23,668 nucleotides of DNA from CAYNND01 sp964528735 (lineage in GTDB: Bacteria > Patescibacteriota > Minisyncoccia > Phycocordibacterales > UBA2100). The notes beneath the pieces were generated by a model. It did not search any database. It saw nothing but the letters and a program-made list of their open reading frames with translations, and had not been told where the DNA came from. The stretch lies in contig CAZGUV010000013.1 of assembly GCA_964528735.1 (NCBI GenBank), forward strand, positions 1-23,668. The letters are read 5' to 3'. Position numbers and translations under genes: made by a program. Shown piece after piece: positions 14,101 to 19,535 of the stretch; the stretch's first letter is position 1; the number at the start of each line of letters is the position of its first letter.

Positions 14101-15989
14101 ATGTATTTATTTTGATCTCTAAATAATTGTGATCGTGGGTATTGAACTTGCGACCGAATCACACTTGGAGCAGAGTGCTTTATGATAAAAATGTCGTAAG
14201 CACTGTAATCAATATCCGGAGAAGCGATATTTATTATATCTTGTTGAAATAATGTTAGCTTTTGAGGGGATTGCGATGCGAAGTTATCAGTGTATTGTGA
14301 GTTCAATGTTCTATACCACCCTCCTCCATTATCAAAAATCTCAAACTGCAGATTGACCGTTCCTTTTGAGACTTCTCGGTAGTAGTCAGTTACGCAGGAG
14401 TAGAAGTCTTTATAAAAACTTTTGTCATGTCCATGTGGGTAGGTCTTCTCTGGTATGAGTTTGCATGGTTGCGTAGTTAGTGACGATGAAAAATACCTTC
14501 TAACATCGTATGTCTCAGCAAGTATAACAGCGACTTTATATGTTTTTACAACATCGAGCTCATTTTGAGATATGAAGAAAGGCGTAAAGTCCACATTTCC
14601 AGAGACAGAATTGCCTGCCCCCGAAGGATTGCTTGTATGTAGTGGCCCATTTGCACTACCCCACCAGTTGTATGTTGCATCTACAAGAGTCGAAGTGCCA
14701 TTTTCTAAGCCTGAATTGTTGCCGTAGATTGCACTGTAATTAATGCTGAAAGTACCTCCCGTGACTTCAATTCCTTTACTGTTTCCTGTAACGGTCGTAT
14801 TTGTAATTGTAGTAACACCAGCGCTACTGATACCATCTGAACCCATTTGAGAAAGAGTGACGTGGTCAAGCGTCGTGAAAGAACCTGCGGTGGTTGTGAG
14901 TCCTCCTGCTGTAAAACCGCCGTGACTGATAGTTGCGTGACTTACATCAAATATCCCTCTGTTGAGTATCCTGCCCCAGAGTCGGTCGGTTGTACCTGTA
15001 AGTGCAGTAAATGTGATGGGTTTTGATATTGTTCCGTCTCCAGTGAGTGTGCCTCCCGCAAGAATTTCAAGTCCAGATGATGTATCCCGAAACTTTAATG
15101 TTGCGCCTGCCTCTATTATGAGTTCCCCTCCGCTCTGAATTGTAAGTGGACCGTTTACAATGTATGGCAAATCACTTTCGTGGAGCGTGCGTGTATTTGA
15201 TATGGCACCACCGATAAGAAAACCATCTACAGAACCACCAGATGCAGTATTCCCTGAATGATTGAAGGTCCCGAAACTCATGAGAGACCCGAGAACAGTG
15301 TGATTTGTAAATATGTTGTTTGTTAAATTGAGAGACGTTGAAGCTCCCTGCACTTCAAAACCTTGTGTGTTGTTTGAGAATGTTGACGAGGTGAATGTCG
15401 CACTGCCCCCACTTTGATCAAGCCCCTTTCCGTTATTACTGATAGTGCTCCCTGTTGCAGTGAGCGTACCACCTGAGAGACTGATACCGTCAGACCCCAT
15501 GTCATGAATGGTAGCGCTCGTAAGTGAGGTGACAGAGCCGCTACGCAATGAAAGTCCCCCGGCGATATATCCACCGTATCGCACCTGAGTATTCGCAAGG
15601 TTTAGTGTTCCAAAGTTTACAATTCTCCCCCACTGTCTATTGGTCGGCGTTGTTACTCCTCCATCGCCATTGGTGTCCCCTCCCACATCGTCACTGTACG
15701 ACGTGAAATAGATTGGTTGCCCTGCTGTACCTTGCGCAGAGAGTGTTGCGCCAGTCTCTATTTCGAGTCCAGCAGATTGCTCGGTGAACTTTACGATAGT
15801 ACCTGGCTCTATTGTGAGTGTCGCACCACTTTGTATTGTGACAGGGATTCCGATTAAAAAAGGACCGTTTGCTGCGGTCCATGTAGTGTTCGTCGAGATA
15901 GGAGCGAGAACAACTGTCTGCGCGTACGCAAGAGTTGTAGATGAGAGTATGATAAACGATGCAAGGAGTGCACGATATAGATATTTCAT
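11112..15989 (-). CDS. Giant surface M6-like metalloprotease with beta-helix and MBG-like repeats
   Basis: 1625 aa. Order: signal peptide (1-23, ending AYA). Right-handed parallel beta-helix (about 25-480) in two homologous halves, each beginning LTIQSG.. or VTIQSG.. and containing GATL and GLEI turns, closing with YNWWG. M6-like protease (about 485-880) with HELGH at 644-648, FPDLY, KWDLMAEG and SSFTQEFLGLLEY. Membrane hairpin (about 921-942 and 955-976) with a Lys/Arg-rich loop. Beta domain (1006-1072) identical to the paralogue. Four MBG-like repeats (about 1131-1470), each with two Cys. A C-terminal domain with an IHGVERYIFNYKRLKDETKIKV block. Topology puts protease, repeats and C-terminus outside. 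The beta-helix could bind glycans; the repeats could act as a stalk. Both are inferences. TATAAT lies 6 nt before the ATG. No LPXTG or other sorting signal is seen. Confidence 0.85.
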   Translation of the reverse strand: MKYLYRALLASFIILSSTTLAYAQTVVLAPISTNTTWTAANGPFLIGIPVTIQSGATLTIEPGTIVKFTEQSAGLEIETGATLSAQGTAGQPIYFTSYSDDVGGDTNGDGGVTTPTNRQWGRIVNFGTLNLANTQVRYGGYIAGGLSLRSGSVTSLTSATIHDMGSDGISLSGGTLTATGSTISNNGKGLDQSGGSATFTSSTFSNNTQGFEVQGASTSLNLTNNIFTNHTVLGSLMSFGTFNHSGNTASGGSVDGFLIGGAISNTRTLHESDLPYIVNGPLTIQSGGELIIEAGATLKFRDTSSGLEILAGGTLTGDGTISKPITFTALTGTTDRLWGRILNRGIFDVSHATISHGGFTAGGLTTTAGSFTTLDHVTLSQMGSDGISSAGVTTITNTTVTGNSKGIEVTGGTFSINYSAIYGNNSGLENGTSTLVDATYNWWGSANGPLHTSNPSGAGNSVSGNVDFTPFFISQNELDVVKTYKVAVILAETYDVRRYFSSSLTTQPCKLIPEKTYPHGHDKSFYKDFYSCVTDYYREVSKGTVNLQFEIFDNGGGWYRTLNSQYTDNFASQSPQKLTLFQQDIINIASPDIDYSAYDIFIIKHSAPSVIRSQVQYPRSQLFRDQNKYIATTSEFEGFGVDAHELGHILGSKLNSGGALFPDLYEMGMSVEDTISILGDHTNGKWDLMAEGYLNEAQANPPHPSSFTQEFLGLLEYDTFSKSSYPTQWVTPLSQLSFGSPVFRYNLSESSSVDFSNYYIIEKRDKTLGVWDSSVPTGSESSKIVLYYVQPGLHNSLFGNDGWANPITKFKARLEYNTITTPMGAVLSTNQGVYRDWDNLVSFSVVGNRNVNGLQQTQVKVSELTEEVSGEHMKGFVLRTNSDFKNTAQNETFGEIGRPSASELLPILISDAAFFFRWELFVTMLTLIGLFISIEIILYLVKKGNRKYTNKHQKKIRIAFFAFLVLYIVSLIGAHHYSGWRQCTSYNSECFKNSFYASTGDGKNADLDLHAITPDGRHIGVNYQTGEYENQIAGSIVSGDNQGIHEWIFVPEGETVRYYVSARDNQAFLAENSNLTNKTDTFDIYSRTIDPAIGISTSEVLTNQAIEPTEQRTFELSGTSENPSVTATRALTVTADNQRIPLGAEIPLLSYTLSGFEESDTTESSTTGSIACTTTATNTSPVGTYPITCTRGDFASEDYAIASYTSGTLTIAPTLTVTGDDLTIPEGSDIPTLTATIGGFLGTDTAESTTTGTPDCVTTATNTSPIGTYPITCTVGTLSSSTYIITTYTEGVLTILPRLTVTADDKTMTEGQAVPPLTTTITGFLGSDTKESSTDGTPACSTTAGPSSAPGAYPIVCTVGTLESNTYALTTFVDGTLTVEPAIIIRPLTVTAHDKTMVQGKPLPALTYTLSGFMNSDTAASSTTGSASCTTTATTTSPVGIYPITCTEGSLASATYTFSDFVPATLTITDGTPPELQTVFSMTLKDVVLSAVDSVDEQPTFAHTGNTITLTDAAGNITTINLTKYKESATKLKLTFNSITRNGVTTSVPNTTIMYDWSLSANNQLKDLDSRVTIHGVERYIFNYKRLKDETKIKVKTGNSHTTTTRDGFVSPTVTTEGGGVLVTY
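11581..12599 (-). repeat. Four tandem MBG-like repeats
   Basis: Units begin at 12599, 12347, 12095 and 11828, each about 83 codons. Each starts LTVTAxDxT or a close variant, contains a YTLSGF or TxxGFLGSDT strand, and a Cys about 10 residues after the SDT/TDT. Each closes with PxGxYPIxCTxGxL...YxxxxFxxGxLTI. The pattern is that of the MBG/YGX-type Ig-like surface repeats. The two conserved Cys per unit could form one disulfide each. Confidence 0.85.
12775..12974. repeat. 200-bp perfect direct repeat, copy 2
   Basis: Identical to 9267-9466 at an offset of 3508 bp. It encodes residues 1006-1072 of the large protease. Confidence 0.95.
14365..14471. repeat. Near-identical 107-bp tract shared with the small protease, copy 2
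   Basis: Pairs with 10836-10942 (102 of 107 identical by eye). The offset is 3529 bp, 21 bp different from that of the 200-bp repeat, so the DNA between the two tracts is not collinear without indels. Confidence 0.9.
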
Positions 15990-15995
15990 CTATAG

Positions 15996-16001
15996 ATTAT
16001 A
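15996..16001 (-). promoter_or_regulatory. -10 box of the giant protease gene
   Basis: Consensus TATAAT with TGG before it, followed by CTATAG (6 nt) and the ATG at 15989. A second TATAAT at 16010-16015, overlapping the stop of the upstream gene, could give a leader of about 14 nt. Confidence 0.7.
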
Positions 16002-16010
16002 CCACGCACA

Positions 16011-16526
16011 TTATAGTGTACCTTCTCGAGGAGTGAGTGGCATATCTGCTGAAGTAACCCGCTGAATGGGGCGTTCGAGTGATACAAGAAACTGAGCAAA
16101 TGCCTCTTTGGTGAGCTCTACTGACGCGGTGTTTCTGTTGGGATGAAGGTGCATGATATCTGCATCAATAATCGCTTCGTGTACATACGGTACGACGACT
16201 TTGTCAGTATCATTCAACAAACAGCAAAGTGACACCGAGCCAGGTGTGATACCCAGATACTTCATAAGTTCTTCCGGTGTACCAAACGTGACTTTTTTCT
16301 CACCGACAATTTTTGCAAAAGTCTTCAAATCAGCTTTCATCGTATTTGGCAGGACAAGCAAAAAATAGCGAGAGCTCGAAAGGTTTTTCAAAAAGAGATT
16401 TTTCGCACCAACGCCAGGCATATCGAGCCCAAGTGCGTACACATCAGCTACGGTAAAAACTGGTGGATGCTCGTAGAGGCGATACGGGATATTTTTCTCT
16501 CTGAAGTACGTTTCGACGATTTCCAT
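16011..16526 (-). CDS. YbaK/ProX-type aminoacyl-tRNA deacylase
   Basis: Predicted trans-editing enzyme that hydrolyses mischarged tRNA, typically Ala-tRNA(Pro) or Cys-tRNA(Pro). The 171-aa product is a single YbaK domain of the PrdX/ProXp-ala type: YRLYEHPPVFTVADV near residues 16-30, KNLFLKNLSSSRYFLLVLP with the conserved Lys, FGTPEELMKYLGITPGSVSLCCLLND, and HPNRNTASVELTKEAFAQFL near the C-terminus. The ATG at 16526 has TGC-TACTGT, a -10-like box, exactly 6 nt upstream. It is divergent from the ccdA-like gene (70 bp apart). The specific amino acid edited cannot be settled from sequence. Confidence 0.9.
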   Translation of the reverse strand: MEIVETYFREKNIPYRLYEHPPVFTVADVYALGLDMPGVGAKNLFLKNLSSSRYFLLVLPNTMKADLKTFAKIVGEKKVTFGTPEELMKYLGITPGSVSLCCLLNDTDKVVVPYVHEAIIDADIMHLHPNRNTASVELTKEAFAQFLVSLERPIQRVTSADMPLTPREGTL

Positions 16527-16532
16527 GGCGCT

Positions 16533-16538
16533 ACAGTA
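16533..16538 (-). promoter_or_regulatory. -10 box of the YbaK/ProX gene
   Basis: Minus-strand TGC-TACTGT with 6 nt to the ATG at 16526. Confidence 0.5.
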
Positions 16539-16584
16539 GCATACCGCTCGAGCATTTCACTACCCGCGAAGCATAAACATCTGG

Positions 16585-16590
16585 TAGAAT
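16585..16590 (+). promoter_or_regulatory. -10 box of the CcdA-like gene
   Basis: TGG-TAGAAT with GCGCAG (6 nt) to the ATG at 16597. Confidence 0.55.
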
Positions 16591-16596
16591 GCGCAG

Positions 16597-17325
16597 ATGG
16601 TACTTCTGTTTGTGTCGTTTGTTTCAGGATTTCTGACGGTACTTGCTCCGTGCATACTTCCTGTTATTCCTGTAGTACTTGGTAGCACCGCCACCCGCCG
16701 AAGTCGCACGACTCCATACGTAGTCGTCATTTCTCTCTGTGTTTCTATACTCATTTTTACACTACTCCTTAAGTACTCAGCTGCATGCGCATCAGTGCAT
16801 CCTGCTACATGGACCTATATTTCAGGAGCAATATTGGTGTTTTTTGGACTCACCCAACTCTTCCCGAGACTGTGGTCATCTATACCAGGAGTGCAGACGC
16901 TTTTCAGGAAGATGAACTCGAGTGCGAGTACGAACCTCTTCGCGCACACTGTCTGGGGTGATATTGCGGTGGGGGCAGCACTTGGTCCTATATTTTCTAC
17001 CTGCTCACCGACATACTTCGTCATACTTGCGACAGTTCTCCCGGTGAGCTTTTGGCTCGGCACACTTTATGTCTTCGCGTACATCATCGGCCTCGCGATT
17101 GCACTTTTTACTGTTATCTATATCGGCGAACGCATTATGGATAAGCTTACGTTCCTCTCAAACGATGCAGGCTACTTTAAAAAAGGCATGGGCATATTCT
17201 TCATTGTGCTCGGTATCGCGATTGCGACTGGAGTAGATCGCACGATAGAACACACACTCATACAATCAGACACATTTAATGTAACCCGTGTCGAGCAACG
17301 TATTTTAAATTATTTCGGATTCTAA
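16597..17325 (+). CDS. CcdA/DsbD-like transmembrane electron-transfer protein
   Basis: CcdA-type proteins carry reducing equivalents from cytoplasmic thioredoxin across the membrane. The 242-aa product has six or more hydrophobic segments. The first contains GFLTVLAPCILPVIPVVLG (residues about 10-28), the family's CxLP motif with the first redox Cys. A later segment has GPIFSTCSPTYFVIL (around residues 129-143), where the second redox Cys should be. The last segment ends near residue 218. The protein would serve disulfide exchange outside the cell, which fits the many paired cysteines in the neighbouring surface proteases and the pseudopilin (inference). It is followed after 39 bp by the antiporter gene on the same strand. 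Confidence 0.85.
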   Translation: MVLLFVSFVSGFLTVLAPCILPVIPVVLGSTATRRSRTTPYVVVISLCVSILIFTLLLKYSAACASVHPATWTYISGAILVFFGLTQLFPRLWSSIPGVQTLFRKMNSSASTNLFAHTVWGDIAVGAALGPIFSTCSPTYFVILATVLPVSFWLGTLYVFAYIIGLAIALFTVIYIGERIMDKLTFLSNDAGYFKKGMGIFFIVLGIAIATGVDRTIEHTLIQSDTFNVTRVEQRILNYFGF

Positions 17326-17329
17326 ATGC

Positions 17330-17358
17330 TTGCCCATCACTGGTGCACATGATACACA
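17330..17358 (+). promoter_or_regulatory. Promoter of the CPA2 antiporter
   Basis: TTGCCC (17330-17335), 17-nt spacer, TGA-TACACA (17353-17358), then 6 nt to the ATG at 17365. The -10 is weak, but spacing fits at both ends. Confidence 0.45.
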
Positions 17359-17364
17359 TCTACC

Positions 17365-18567
17365 ATGGAACATATCTCTATAGTCGGAGCGCTCGCCGCA
17401 GTCTTTAGTATTTCATTTGTTAGCGGTGCACTCTTGCGACGGATTAAGGCTCCAGAAATCATCGGGTACATGGTCGCTGGAGTACTGATTGGTCCACACA
17501 TGCTTGGTCTTGTCAGTGACAGCGAAGCAGTCCAGCTTTTGGCTGAGCTCGCCGTACTTCTCCTTATGTTTATGATTGGTCTTGAGCTCGATATTTCGCT
17601 CTTTAAGAAATATATGCGGCCAGCACTGATTGTCACGATAGGAAACTTTGTGGGCACACTTGCACTGCTCTCTGCAGCTGCTTTTCTCTTAGGGTGGTCA
17701 TGGGGACTCCTTGTAGTCATCGCGTGTATTATGGCGATTTCTTCTACTGCTATCGCCATCAATCTGTTGCGCGAGACCGAGCTCAGTAATCCTGACTCTC
17801 GGGTGCGTGTCATCGCGATACTCATCGCGCAAGACATACTTGTCGTACCAATGCTGCTTATTATTGGTATGTTTGGCGAAGGGTTTGTTTTACGAGATGC
17901 ATTTTCACTCTTTACCGCATTTGGTGTCATCGCCTTTGTACTCTATTGCGTATTTGAGCTCGTGAACAGACCCCAACTTGTCGAGAAAATTGAGAAAACG
18001 CTCATGGTCGGCGCGACAAACTCAGCCATCTCAGGGCTTGCACTCTGCTTTGCTGCAGCAGCACTTTCAACAGGTATCGGGCTCTCAGCAGCCTTTGGCG
18101 CATTTGTGATTGGACTCATCATTGGAAACGTTGGTACCGTTGGAGCAACATACCGCACACAAGTCGGACCGATTCATGATGTACTCGTCATGATATTCTT
18201 TATCTCTCTTGGTCTATTGTTCGACATTCAATTTGTACTCACCCACCTCGTTGAGGTGTCTGTGCTCGTACTCGCCGTCACCATACTAAAAATCGGCGGA
18301 ACTTTTCTCCCTCTTTTGTGGCTTGGAGAGAGTCGCTCAGAAGCACTCACGCTTTCAGCAACACTTGCGCACATCGGAGAGTTTGGTTTTGTGCTTGGTT
18401 CAACCGCTGCAGCAAATTCACTCATTACCGCAGACCAAAATCAGCTCATCATCACTATTATCGCAGTGAGTCTCCTCCTTGCACCGCTCTGGAGCGCACT
18501 CGCGCATCGCATCAACATGCGTATTGCTCAGAAAGGAGAAACTGCTTCACAGCTTCAAGGGGTTTGA
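17365..18567 (+). CDS. CPA2-family cation:proton antiporter (KefB/NapA-like)
   Basis: Predicted Na+(K+)/H+ antiporter of the cytoplasmic membrane, 400 aa with about 12 membrane segments. Family marks include SGALLRRIKAPEIIGYMVAGVLIGPHMLGLV (residues about 20-50), LLMFMIGLELDISLFKKY, the CIMAISSTAIAINLLRE segment, FGAFVIGLIIGNVG, and PIHDVLVMIFFISLGLLFD. It stops after the membrane domain: there is no C-terminal RCK/TrkA_N regulatory domain as found in KefB/KefC, so it is a transporter-only form. The 3' end overlaps the convergent rdgB-like gene by 56 bp. Confidence 0.9.
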   Translation: MEHISIVGALAAVFSISFVSGALLRRIKAPEIIGYMVAGVLIGPHMLGLVSDSEAVQLLAELAVLLLMFMIGLELDISLFKKYMRPALIVTIGNFVGTLALLSAAAFLLGWSWGLLVVIACIMAISSTAIAINLLRETELSNPDSRVRVIAILIAQDILVVPMLLIIGMFGEGFVLRDAFSLFTAFGVIAFVLYCVFELVNRPQLVEKIEKTLMVGATNSAISGLALCFAAAALSTGIGLSAAFGAFVIGLIIGNVGTVGATYRTQVGPIHDVLVMIFFISLGLLFDIQFVLTHLVEVSVLVLAVTILKIGGTFLPLLWLGESRSEALTLSATLAHIGEFGFVLGSTAAANSLITADQNQLIITIIAVSLLLAPLWSALAHRINMRIAQKGETASQLQGV

Positions 18568-19066
18568 TGATGAGGTATGTTTTCATATTCTCCTCAGCTG
18601 TCATCTCAGCGCGCGTTATTGTGTAGCCATCAGGGATAAACATAGTGTCCCATCCATAACCAGCATCGCCCCGAGGTGTCTCAGGGATGGTGCCTCGCAT
18701 GCTTCCCTCAAAGGTCGTGTGCGTGACCCCGTCGAAATAATCATAGACGCAGCGCGCCGTTACCCCGCGATGGTGCAGGGGCAGTGCAGCACAAAAGCCA
18801 TCTACCCCCATCTTTGCCATAAAAAATTTTATGAATGTGCCCGGCAATCCATTCCACGCATCACACTCAAACGCGACATCCTCGACGAGTACAGGTGAAT
18901 GCACGTGCGCATACGCTGATTCAGCTTTTTTGTGAGTGACGTACGAAAGGTCAAGCGACTGCACCTCGTCAAGGTCGATACTCACGTGTGGAATAGTGAA
19001 ACCGCAATGCGCTTCCAGATAGCGAACTTTGTCTACATTCCCTGAGATAAATGTGCATTGCTTCAT
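18512..19066 (-). CDS. RdgB/HAM1-like non-canonical purine NTP pyrophosphatase
   Basis: Cleans the nucleotide pool by hydrolysing ITP, XTP and dITP to monophosphates. The 184-aa product has the HAM1 order of motifs: FISGNVDKVRYLEAH (N-terminal SGNxxK), SPVLVEDVAFECDAWNGLPGTFIKFF (LVEDsGLxxxALNGxPG), and FEGSMRGTIPETPRGDAGYGWDTMFIPDG. It ends with TRAEMTAEENMKTYLIIKPLEAVKQFL, where the usual SHR after EE(K)N is missing (KTYLIIKPL instead). That change, and Val for Ser/Thr after VED, make it a divergent member. The rdgB symbol is therefore left out. It lacks the 6-nt -10 arrangement; a palindromic AGTATACT (19090-19097) shared with rlmH gives a predicted 17-nt leader. Confidence 0.82.
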   Translation of the reverse strand: MKQCTFISGNVDKVRYLEAHCGFTIPHVSIDLDEVQSLDLSYVTHKKAESAYAHVHSPVLVEDVAFECDAWNGLPGTFIKFFMAKMGVDGFCAALPLHHRGVTARCVYDYFDGVTHTTFEGSMRGTIPETPRGDAGYGWDTMFIPDGYTITRAEMTAEENMKTYLIIKPLEAVKQFLLSEQYAC

Positions 19067-19089
19067 AAGTGGTTTCTTTACACTGGTTC

Positions 19090-19097
19090 AGTATACT
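19090..19097. promoter_or_regulatory. Palindromic bidirectional -10 between rdgB-like gene and rlmH
   Basis: AGTATACT reads the same on both strands. On the plus strand TATACT (19092-19097) ends 6 nt before the rlmH ATG at 19104. On the minus strand TATACT (19090-19095) lies 23 nt before the ATG at 19066. One element could start both genes. Confidence 0.55.
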
Positions 19098-19103
19098 ACG
19101 CCT

Positions 19104-19535
19104 ATGCGCATAACCATTTTGACTATTGGCAAGCCACGACAGAGCTTTGTACTCGACGGAATTGCTGAGTTTTTGAAACGCATCCAACGCTTTGCCGATG
19201 TGACGCTTGTACACCTGAAAGAATCCGCGACCACAACGGATATCGAAAAGTATACTAAGCGATCCCAATTGGTACTCCTTGATGAAAAAGGTACTGAATA
19301 CACGAGTGTCGCATTTTCAAAAATGTTGGATGCTCAAACCCAATCAGGTACTGATATTGTATTTTGCATTGGCGGAGCTGATGGACATACTGATGTGGTA
19401 CGAGCACTTCCTCACAAAACTATGACGCTTTCACGACTTACCCTCCCCCACGAGATGGCACTTCTCTTTTTTGTCGAAACACTGTATCGCTCCCTTACAA
19501 TCTCAGCAGGACATCCCTACCATCGCGAAGGCTAA
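19104..19535 (+). CDS. rlmH: 23S rRNA (pseudouridine1915-N3)-methyltransferase RlmH
   Basis: SPOUT-class enzyme that methylates pseudouridine 1915 in helix 69 of 23S rRNA on assembled ribosomes. The 143-aa product starts MRITILTIGK and has the SAM-binding trefoil-knot motifs FCIGGADGHTDVV (about residues 87-99) and LTLPHEMALLFFVETLYRSLTISAGHPYH. It ends in the family's invariant GxPYHR. I chose the ATG at 19104: family homology begins there, and TATACT lies exactly 6 nt upstream. An open frame extends 75 nt further but has no promoter and would run into the divergent gene. The stop codon overlaps the convergent ATPase stop (CTAA, 4 bp). Confidence 0.95.
   Translation: MRITILTIGKPRQSFVLDGIAEFLKRIQRFADVTLVHLKESATTTDIEKYTKRSQLVLLDEKGTEYTSVAFSKMLDAQTQSGTDIVFCIGGADGHTDVVRALPHKTMTLSRLTLPHEMALLFFVETLYRSLTISAGHPYHREG

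Noticed and set aside
17337..17930. 197-aa open frame opposite the antiporter
   Set aside because: Shadow of a hydrophobic membrane protein; Ser/Thr/Ile-rich composition typical of antisense frames.
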